From: Sorex araneus
Lineage: Eukaryota; Chordata; Mammalia; Eulipotyphla; Soricidae
Assembly: GCF_027595985.1 (NCBI RefSeq)
Contig: NC_073304.1
Span: 219,674,000-219,737,999 of the forward strand
Direction: 5' to 3'
DNA length: 64,000 nt
The notes below the pieces were generated by a model. The model was not told the DNA's origin. It saw only the letters and a program-made list of their open reading frames with translations, and searched no databases. Shown piece after piece: positions 12,356 to 21,400 of this stretch (the stretch's first letter is position 1; each line of letters opens with the position of its first letter). A program made the translations under genes and the position numbers.

Positions 12356-13085
12356 TGGGGCCAGAGCCAGTGGGCAGGGCATTTGCCTTGCACACGGCTG
12401 ACCTGGGTTCAGGGTTTGGCATCCCATATGGTCCTCCGAGCACCGCCAGGAGTGATTCCTGACTGCCCAGCCAGGACTGACCCCTGAGTATCGCCGGGTG
12501 TGACCCAAAAAGCAAAATAAATAAATAAATTAAATAAGGGGCCGGAGCGATAGCACAGTGGGTAGGGCGTTTGCCTTGCACGCGGCCGACCCGGGTTCGA
12601 TCCCCGGCATCCCATATGGTCCCCCAAGCACTGCCAGGAGTAATTCCTGAGTGCAAAGCCAGGAGTAACCCCTGAGCATCGCTGGGTGTGACCCAAAAAG
12701 CAAAAAAAAAAAAAAAAGAATAAATAAATAAATAAATAAATAAAATAAAATAAAAAATAAATAAAAACTCAAATAGGGGGCTGGAGCGATAGCACAGCAG
12801 GTAGGGCATTTGCCTTGCACGTGGCCGACTCGGGTTTGAATCCCAGCATCCCATATGGTCCCCTGAGCACTACCAGGAGTAATTCCTGAGTGTAGAACCA
12901 GGAGTAACCCCTGTGCATTGCCAGGTGTGACCCCCCAAAAAAACTCAAATGGGAGTCTGGAGAGATGGTACAGGAAGTAAGGCACTTGCCTTGCATGTGG
13001 CCGACCCTGTTCAGTACCTGGCAGGCACCACATGGCCCCTGAGCACCGCTGGGTGTAGTGCAGACCCCAGAATAACAAAATGAAT
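12356..13085 (+). repeat. four forward SINEs in tandem
   Basis: Copies at about 12356-12537, 12538-12718, 12777-12945 and an older one at 12953-13085. A (TAAA)n run at 12720-12768 grew from the A tail of the second. The order suggests repeated insertion into A-rich tails. Confidence 0.88.
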
Positions 13086-13159
13086 TACAAATGGAAGTGT
13101 CTCAATACCCAGGGATAAACCAAAACAGTGGTTCGGTCCTTTTCATATACATGTATAAG

Positions 13160-13560
13160 TTTCTGTTTGCCGGGAGAACACCCAGCTGCTCTCAGGACTC
13201 ACTCCTGCTTCTTCACACAGGGGTCACCCCTGCGGGCTCGGGGGACCGTATGGAATGCTGGGGATCGAACCCAGGTTAGCTGTGTAGGTGGCAAAAATCC
13301 TATGCGCTGTGCTATCTCTCTGGCCCACATGGATGAGTTTTACAGATTTATGCAGTTCTGTAGCAGGACATTCCTAATTAGCACCAACACACCTATGTCA
13401 TTTATCCACGTCCCTGATTTCTTCAGCCGGCCTCCAGTTTGTGGAAAGAGTAAGCTGCCTGGGCCAGTAACGTCCTGGTGCCAGCACCCGTGACTTCAAA
13501 ATCTGGATATACCCATCCCCACCTGCTGTCCCTGCTGGCCACTCCCTGATGGTGCCAGGT
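13160..13560 (-). repeat. old reverse SINE plus flanking unit, copy A of a local duplication
   Basis: A degraded reverse SINE (about 13165-13327) is followed by about 230 bp of non-SINE sequence beginning CACATGGATGAGTTTTACA. Both parts recur in the same order and direction at 15840-16170, roughly 20 percent diverged by eye. Confidence 0.7.
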
Positions 13561-13849
13561 CCCACTGGAGGCCCCCCTGAACCTGCAGCCCCCACCCCCA
13601 CCCATGTGCTCTCAGACTCTGAAACACTGGGAAATCGACAGACATGTCTGGTAAATCTCCCCTACAGAAGGTAGGAGGGGTTGCGCGTGGTGGGGGGTCG
13701 GCAGTTGGAGATTGGGAAGAGATGCTGGAAAGCAAGTAGAAGGGCCCTGGGGTGTGGGGGGTAGGGAGTCCCTCTCTCCACCCCTCTCAGAGCTGATCCC
13801 CAGGAAAGACAGTGTCTTTGATACCAGCCAGGACAGAAATTCCACATGG

Positions 13850-14275
13850 GGGTGGGAGAGGTTATCCAGGGAGGAAGATCGTTGCCAGGCATGCAGCCAA
13901 CCCTGGCTCAGCCCCTGCCACTGCATGTGGTTCCCTGAGCACTACCAGGAGTGACCCCTGAGCACTGCCCAAGTGTAGCCCAAACACCCCTCTCCTCCCC
14001 TCCAGAAAATGAAGTTTAGTTTGGAGATCCCTCTCCCTGGGTCTAGGCTGAAATTTTAAAACCGTTCTTTGCATGCACACAAGTCACAGGTAAGCTGGGG
14101 GACTGGGGAGATGGTTCAACAAGCTGAGCACTGACTTTGAGTGCAAGAGGCCCAGGTGTGCTCCCAGGAACTGCATGCAGTCCCCCAGAACTACTGAGAG
14201 GGACACCCTCAGGCACCGGGCTCGGAGTTGGCCCTGAACACCACTGGGTGTGAAAAACTACAATAACAAAACAAT
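13850..14275 (+). repeat. two degraded forward SINEs
   Basis: Worn copies at about 13855-13995 and 14098-14275. The second has the head GACTGGGGAGATGGTTCAAC and ends AACACCACTGGGTGTGAAAA. Confidence 0.6.
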
Positions 14276-14520
14276 GGATTTGCCCTGATCTGGGAAGACA
14301 GGCAGAGAAACGCAGATGGCTCGGAGGGAATGAGCCCCAGTCCAGGGGCTGCTGAAAGGAGGCAGTTCAGGCAAGGTTTAACAGTGAGAACAGCTGAACT
14401 GTTCCGTGGTTTGCCTCCTTGGCTTGTAGATAACAACAACAATACTCAAGTATTTCCTAGGAAACACTAGGAAAGTTCAACACTTCAATCCTGTGTAAAA
14501 CACAAAAATAAAAAGAAAAG

Positions 14521-15581
14521 TGCGGGCGAGGGAAGGGACGGAGCCAAGATGGTTGGTCTCACCGCAGTTTATTCCGATCTTCTTTCTCCATTCTCCTCTG
14601 ATTCTCCTCCTGCTTCTTCATCCCCCATCCTACTTCATTCTCCCTCCTGCTTCCATTCCAACTCGCCCCTGCCCCCTCATAAAGCTACCTTAAATCCCCC
14701 ACATCCTCCTGGGGTTTACACAATAGGTGTGGTTACAGTCCATAGGGGGTAAAGTTCTATCCCTTAGGGGATGCTTTCATTAGGACAGAATCTCTCTCAG
14801 TGGGACATCCGCCTAAGAGCGGAATTCCATGGGTGTGTTTCTCCTCTCTTTGTCCGATTGACATATAAGTATTCATATTATAAATAATTTTGTATGGAGA
14901 TAGCAAGAGATGCATTAGCTTATAGAATTGCTCTCCGGGGAGTCACCTTGATCTCAGACTACAGCGCTCAGGGCTCAGGCCAGATTAGTCTTTCCTAGCC
15001 CTAGCAGGGCCCTAGTCTCGTCGTTGCTTTTGGATCATGACATGACAGCCCATGACCAAGCTCTTAACATATAGTTAAGCATTAGGCGCTTTGACCAGGC
15101 CCATCTCGATGCCAGGGTAGCACACAACTCACCGCTTGCCCTGGGTCCGTCCCGTCCCCCGTTGGGACCCTGCTTTTGAGGGTGCTAGGAAACAAAGGCA
15201 GCTGAGGCTTAAGTCGAGAAAGCAGATGCCCAGGAATGAATAATATTTGAAGCCAATTAAGTCCCATATTACCAAAGCATATTAATAAATGTCTTTCTTT
15301 GTCCATACAAAAAGGATATTGTTTTAAGGTAAACTATTCAAAAGACATAAGAGTGGAGAAAGACAATATTAACTTAAAGACAATATTAACTTACACTGTC
15401 CTAGCAAGGTCTGACCTTATAAATTAACAGAGTTTGATTAGAGGAAGAGCAGACAAACTGGTACAAGTGGTTACAGGTAAACAAAGGAATGGGAGTGACT
15501 CAGGAGCACTTTGATGGGCGTGACTGATATACCTAAGCTCCTAGTGGCAAGGGGGAAAGGACAAACCAATGATATCCAACA
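14521..15581 (-). mobile_element. old solo LTR, copy 1 of a window-wide LTR family
   Basis: A non-coding element of about 1.06 kb with TG...CA-like ends. Reverse orientation is inferred from TTTATT near its left end, which reads AATAAA on the minus strand. Blocks such as ATGCCAGGGTAGCACA and CTGAGGCTTAAGTC recur in order at 22640-24180, 24190-25770 and 32080-33780. It has no internal coding part. The divergence between copies and the SINEs nested in the others mark it as older than the SINE burst. The class within retroviral LTRs is not resolved. Confidence 0.65.
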
Positions 15582-15649
15582 AATCCCTCCAAACAAAACC
15601 TAGGAAGCCCATTAGAACTCACTGTTCCTTTTTTCTTTCTTTTTTTTTT

Positions 15650-16170
15650 TTTTTATCAGCACACTGTTTGCCCTACGAGATTGAGTATTTTCTTTCTTTC
15701 TTAGCTGTGCTCAAGACTTACTCCTGGCTTTGCACTCAGGGCCACTCCTGGCGGGTTCAGGGCACCCATATCGGGATGGAATCTGGGTCTTCCGTGTGGA
15801 AGATAAACACGCAGGGACTGTACTATCGCTCCAGCCCCTGCGTGTTTACTTTCTTTCCTAAGGACCATATGGGGTGCTGGGGATCGAACCCAGGTTAGCT
15901 GCTGTGTAGGTGGCAAGCATCCTATGCTCTGTGCTATCTCTCTGGCCCACGTGTATGAGTTTTACATAAATATTTATACAGCTCCGTAGCAGGACATTCC
16001 TGATTAGCACTAACTCACCCACGTCATTTTATCCACGTCCCTGATTTCTTCAGCCGACCTCCTGGGCCAACCTCAAAAGAGCGAGCTGCCTGGGCCAACA
16101 GGCAAAGGCCTTGTCCTGGCATCTGTGCCCTCCAACTCTGGATGTACCCAGTCCTGTGGTACCCGGTACT
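15650..16170 (-). repeat. old reverse SINE and copy B of the local duplication
   Basis: A worn reverse SINE (about 15700-15837) is followed from about 15840 by a second SINE end and the non-SINE unit GTATGAGTTTTACA...CCACGTCCCTGATTTCTTC shared with 13160-13560. Confidence 0.65.
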
Positions 16171-16249
16171 CTCAGAGTAAAATCTGTCCGACTGTTCCCA
16201 GCTCCAACTCGTCACGGTGATTAGTGATGGAATTAACTGTCTTTCATTG

Positions 16250-16418
16250 AGATCTTTTTTTTTTGGGGGGGGGTCACTGCACCTGGTAGTGCTTAGGAAC
16301 TACTCCTGACTCAGCCACCATAGGGAGCTCAGGGAACCCTGTGGCGTCGGGGTTAGAACCCCGGGGATCCCACATGCAAAGTATGTCCTTCAGTATGGTG
16401 AGCCATCCTCCTGGCCCT
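16250..16418 (-). repeat. degraded reverse SINE
   Basis: A T-rich tail, a GGGGTCACTGCACCTGGTAG body and a complement of the B box (GGGTTAGAACCCC), well diverged from the young family. Confidence 0.6.
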
Positions 16419-16789
16419 CTCTGAAACATTTCACTTCAGGGAACATGAGGAACTGGGAGGGGCGAGGCTGCTTGCTGAGCATGGCTGGGGGGCGGGTTGG
16501 CAGCTGGTGTCAGGGTGTGGAACGGGAGCAGCTCAGCGGACACCCATGCACAGACTGAGTTCCCGGATCAGCCAGCAGCCTGCCTTTGACCCCTTTGCAA
16601 TCTCTGAGCTGCTCCTTCACTTCGTGTGACAGCCTGGGTACATCCACACCTGCAGAAAACAGACCTTTCAGTATGATACAGCCCTGCCCCCGCCCCTGCC
16701 CAGAGGGGAAGCCTAAAGTTGCCTCGAGTGGGGGATAGTGGCAAGCACACTGCTCTGCTCCTGCTTATCATCTTGTCTTCCTACTGACT

Positions 16790-16957
16790 TTTTTTTTTTT
16801 TTTTTGCTTTTAGGGTCACACAGGGGTTACTCCTGGCTCTGCACTCAGAAATTACTCCTGGTGGTGCTCAGGGGACCATATGGGATGCTGGGGCTTAAAC
16901 CCAGGTCAGCCGCATGCAAGGCAAACGCCCTACCCACTGTGCTATCGCTCCAGCCCC
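16790..16957 (-). repeat. young SOR SINE, reverse, slightly shortened
   Basis: The T tail is followed by GCTTTTAGGGTCACACAGGGG; the usual CCAGCRATG part next to the tail is missing. The rest matches the young consensus and ends CTCCAGCCCC. CTGACTT flanks both sides. Confidence 0.88.
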
Positions 16958-16999
16958 TGACTTCCTTTTCTACTGGCCCGTTTCCACTGGTCAAATGTG

Positions 17000-17140
17000 A
17001 AGGACAGGAAAGAGAAGCAAGGAGGCCAAGCAAGACAACCACCAGGTTTGATCCCTGGCATCACAGCTGGTTCCCCCAGGCACTGCCAGGAGTAACCCCA
17101 GAATACTGAGCAAGAAGTAGCCCCCCCACACACACACCAT
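17000..17140 (+). repeat. degraded forward SINE with CA-rich end
   Basis: GGTTTGATCCCTGGCATCAC and CACTGCCAGGAGTAACCCC are recognisable, then a short C/CA-rich run. Confidence 0.5.
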
Positions 17141-17384
17141 CAAGTGAGATGGAAACCTTCCCACCCCACCCACCCCCCAAATAGATTATGAAAAACAAAG
17201 ACAATGCCCAGCCCCGAGGTCCTTTTGGGCTCCATGCCTCCTCCGGCTTCTAAACCTTCCAGTTCCTCAGATCTTCCATCTCTTTCTTTTCCTTTCCCCG
17301 TTCTTCATATACAAATGTCCCTTTCAGGTCTTCCTTCCTCTTCTATACACTGCCAGTGTAACTTATGCGAAATGTCAGTTGTTT

Positions 17385-17755
17385 GTTTTTGTGGTTTTGG
17401 GGGGAAGGAGCGTCACACCCGGTGGTGCTCAGGGCTTACTCCTGGCTCTGGGCTCAACAATCACTCCTGGAGGCTGGAGCGATAGCACAGCGGGTAGGGC
17501 GTTTGCCTTGCACGCGGCTGACCCGGGTTCGATTCCCAGCATCCCATATGGTCCCCTGAGCACCGCCAGGAGTAATTCCTGAGTGAAGAGCCAGGAGTAA
17601 CCCCTGTGCATCGCCAGGTGTGACCCAAAAAGCAAAAAAAAAAAAAAAAAAATCACTCCTGGCAGGCTCAGGGGACCATATGGGGTCCTAGACATCGAAC
17701 CCAAGTTGACCACGAGCAAAGCAAGCACCTTGCCTCCTGTACTATCTGTCCAGTC
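17385..17755. repeat. young forward SOR SINE nested in an old reverse SINE
   Basis: The old reverse SINE spans 17385-17470 and 17651-17755 and is split by a young forward copy at 17471-17650. The 12-bp target duplication AATCACTCCTGG lies inside the old element at 17459-17470 and 17651-17662, which fixes the order of the two events. Confidence 0.93.
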
Positions 17756-17945
17756 CCGGAAATGTCAGTTCTCTTGGAAACCTTAGGCTGGGTTCCCTTG
17801 TACTGATCCACAGCCTCACAAAACTAATGCTTTGTTTTTATGTAAGTGTTTGGTTTCGGGGGCTCCCTTGGAGAGGGTGTGGCAGCACCCAGTTACCTCC
17901 CCCCCCCACATACACACACACACACAAAAAAAAAAAAACAAAATT

Positions 17946-18126
17946 TGGGGCTGGAGCTGTAGTACGTCAGGGAGGGCGTTTGCCATAAACGCGGTCGACC
18001 CAGGTTCAATCACCGGCATCCCATATGGTCCCTCCAAGCACCACCAGGAGTAATTCCTGAGTGCAGAGCCAGGAGTAACCCCTGAACATCGCTGGGTATG
18101 ACCCAAAATGCAAAAAAAAAAAACAA
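17946..18126 (+). repeat. SOR-type SINE, forward
   Basis: GGGGCTGGAGCTGTAGTACG head, GGTTCAATCACCGG B box and an A-rich tail. It is moderately diverged from the young consensus and lies about 100 bp upstream of the NAGLU CpG-rich region. Confidence 0.85.
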
Positions 18127-18224
18127 AACTAACATTTACTGGACAGCTAAGTGTGTGTGGAGAGGTTCCTATGTGAACGCGCCTGGCACCTGAATGGGCT
18201 GCTGCAGGACGCAAACTTTCCTGG

Positions 18225-18430
18225 TCTCTGGGGGTCACGCGCTGCCGCGCCACGAGCAGCGGATCCGGGACCCGGAAGCGGGACTCCCGGCGGCCGCCGC
18301 CGCAGCTCCGCCCTCACGCCCACGTGTCCCGAGGCGCGCCGTTGATTGGACGCGGGCCGCCCCGTCCCCGCCCCCCGCGTTCCAAATTGATCCTCGACGG
18401 GGCCCGGGGCCGGGCGGGGACCGCTGTACC
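18225..18430 (+). promoter_or_regulatory. NAGLU: NAGLU promoter and 5'UTR, CpG-rich, with CACGTG and CCAAT boxes
   Basis: GC-rich, CpG-rich sequence directly before the NAGLU start, without a TATA box. CACGTG lies at 18321-18326 and an inverted CCAAT box (ATTGG) near 18345. CACGTG is the core of the CLEAR motif bound by TFEB/TFE3 at lysosomal genes, and NAGLU belongs to that class, so the site is a credible regulatory element; function here is inferred. Confidence 0.75.
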
Positions 18431-21400
18431 ATGGGGGCGGCGGCGGCGGTGGCCGCGGCTCTGAGCCTTCTCCTCCTGGCGGGGGCCGGGAGCTCGTCCG
18501 CGGACGAGGCGCGGGAGGCGGAGGCCGTGCGGGAGCTGCTGGCCCGGCTGCTGGGCCCCGGGCCGGCCGCCTCCTTCGAGGTGTCGGTGGAGCGCGCCCT
18601 GGCGGCCGAGTCCGGCCTGGACACTTTCCGCCTGAGCGGCGGCGGCGCCGGGGCGCGGGTGCACGTGCAGGGCTCCACGGGCGTGGCGGCGGCCGCGGGG
18701 CTGCACCGCTACCTGCGGGACTACTGCGGCTGCCACGTGGCCTGGTCGGGCTCGCAGCTGCACCTGCCGCAGCCGCTGCCCGCCGTGGAGCTGACCGAGG
18801 CCACTCCCAACAGGTACTGGGCGGGAGGGGGGCGGTGGTCTGGACCCCGCCTGTCGGGTGTCCCGAGCCTGTCCCGCAGCCCTCCAGAGGAGGCGTGACC
18901 CTCTCGCCGCACCCCTGCTCGGGGAGGGTCGCCGGCGAAGCCAGTGAGACTGGGAGGGAAACTTGGGCTGTGGCTCCCGCATCTTTAAAAATCCTTGAAA
19001 AAAAAGAAAAGGTCCATGCTGGAGCCAGTCACGCCTCGGAGAGCCGCTGTTGGGTGGTCTGAAGAATGGAAACCATGACTCGACTGGGTTGGAAAGTTGC
19101 AGGACTATGGGCATGCAGCCCGCCGTGCCCAGCTGGTCAGCATAGGAATTCCGCCTCTGCCCCGCCCCCCGCCCCTCCGTTCTAGAGCTTGACCCAGCAC
19201 CTGGAGGACATGTATTTGCTCTTTACACCGCTGGAGAGAGGGACACCCCCCACCTCCCTTCCAGGATGGGGAGTGCCTTCACCATAAAGCCTGCGCGCTG
19301 GCACTCTCCCCCACTGGAGAGGGGCTGCGGGCAGCAGGTGGGGCCCCTCAGAAATGCAGGCACCCCGCCCCCCTTCTCAGCTCTATGGAGGGAAGAAGGC
19401 ACCACATGTGGAACCCCTCGTGTTTATAGTTGGGGGGGAGGTAGTTCCAGTCTCCAGCTCACACCCCGCCCGCAGGTACCGATATTACCAGAACGTGTGC
19501 ACGCAGAGCTACTCCTTTGTGTGGTGGGACTGGGCCCGCTGGGAGCAGGAGATCGACTGGATGGCGCTCAACGGCATGAACCTGGCGCTGGCCTGGAGCG
19601 GTCAGGAGGCCATCTGGGAGCGGGTGCGTGTCCCAGCCCACCTCTAGCATATGGGCTGGGGGCAGGGGAGGGGAGAGGAGGGGGCAGAAGCGTTTGTGTA
19701 GACCGCAGAGACAAAATGCAGTAGGACTGTTAGGCCAGGGGGCATGGGCTGGACCCCCGTGCCCTGCGGCCAGCACAGCAGTGTTGGAAGCCCAGGACCC
19801 CTCTCCCCGGGAGATTCTCCGTAGCCACATGGTCAGTCTTGTCCCAAGTCTGAGTTCCCGGGGCTGGAGCAATAACACAGCGGGTAGGGCGTTTGCCTTG
19901 CACGCGGCCGACCTGGGTTCGATTCCCAGCATCCCATATGGTCCCCTGAGCACTGCCAGGGGGAGTTCCTGAGTACAGAGCCAGGAGTGACTCCTGTGCA
20001 TCGCCGGGTGTGATCCAAAAAAAAAAAAAAAACCAAGTCTGAGTTTGGGCTGTCGCCCGAGCACTGCTTCCCAGGAGCCCTGAGGGGAGGTGTGGCTCTC
20101 CTGTGTGTGTCCATTCTAAAGCACGAAGCCGGCCTCCAGGCCTGGGGGTTTGCACCCTGCACCCCGAGCATGCCGGCCTCCTGGGGCTGCTCTCTGCACT
20201 CAGTCCCGGCACAGCTGCCCCCCAGCCTTTGTTCCATGAAGTCCTTGAAGACCCCCCCCCCCGCACTTTGGCCAATCCCCACTTGCGGGGGCGGCGCGTT
20301 GGTGCCTCCCCCTCCGTGGGATGAGGGCGACGCGACAGGTCTCTCCGGCTTGTTGGATGAGTGGGGCGCCCCCTGCAGGTGTACCTGGCGCTGGGCCTGA
20401 CGCCGGCGGAGATTGAGGAGTACTTCACGGGCCCCGCCTTCCTGGCCTGGGGGCGCATGGGCAACCTGCACACGTGGGGCGGCCCCCTGCCCCGCTCCTG
20501 GCACCTCAAGCAGCTTAACCTGCAGGTAGGAGTGGGGGCGGGAAAGGCCTGTGGAGGGCCAGGGAGGGAGCTGGAGGGGCTCTTGGCTGGGCCTTCCCAG
20601 CCCTGCTCACCAGCTGCCCCTCCCAGCATCGCATCCTGGAGCGCATGCGCGCATTTGGCATGACCCCCGTGCTGCCTGCGTTCCCGGGCCATGTCCCCAA
20701 GGCTCTCACCCGGTGAGTGTGTTTCCCCCTCCCCGCCCCCTCCCCCCCTACCACAAGGTATCCCCCAGAGGGAATTCATTTGATGAACAGGAAAACCCAG
20801 GCTGGGGGGAGGGGGGGAGGGGTGCGGGGTGTCAACCCCTGGCTTGGGTCACTACCCAGTTCTGACTGGCTGTGTAACTGCGCCGTGCCTCAGTTTACTC
20901 CCTTGTAGAGGTTCCTTGGTGTGTCTCAGGGTTTGGCCAAGGGCTGCTCCCCGGCCCTCCCCAATGGAGACCAGCCCTGTCTCAGGCAGCCTCGTGGGGG
21001 TCACTGGCAGTGGTTCCCAGGCTCACCGCCCAGCACCCCCAAACCTTCGTTTGGTTTCTGCTAGGCCACCTGGGTGGCAGTAGCCTGAGGACAGTGCCCA
21101 CGCCCCCCAACCGCCCCCCCCCCCAGCAGGGGTGCAGTGCCGTGAGAAGGGGCGTGTGCACCCATCAATGTTGGGGACGTGCTAGGCCTCTGAGAAGCAG
21201 CTTTGGCCAGGGACCTGGAAGTGGTGGCAGAAGCCTCACGCTGGGTGGGCCCTGAGAGTCACACGGAGCTCAGGGGACCCGCAGCCCCGGGGGCCAGGAG
21301 AGCCAGGACCTGCGGCTCAGTGAGGACGGACCGGCTAGGGTGTTCCCTCAGGTCCGTGTCACCCAGATGGGCAGCTGGGGCCACTTCAACTGCTCCTACT

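Larger units (their letters stand above)
8341..18225. other. ATP6V0A1-NAGLU intergenic region
   Basis: About 9.9 kb between the ATP6V0A1 poly(A) site and the NAGLU CpG-rich promoter. Most of it is repeats, listed separately. Unassigned stretches with nothing recognisable are about 8341-8790, 9270-9870, 11660-12350, 13560-13850, 14276-14520, 16420-16790 and 17140-17385. I see no protein-coding exon. Confidence 0.75.

Noticed and set aside
18314-19114. 266-codon minus-strand frame over NAGLU exon 1
   Set aside because: Lies on the CpG-rich NAGLU first exon and promoter; Arg/Ala/Gly-rich by composition only.
19730-20779. 349-codon minus-strand frame over NAGLU introns 2-4
   Set aside because: Composite of a SINE translation and antisense of NAGLU exons.
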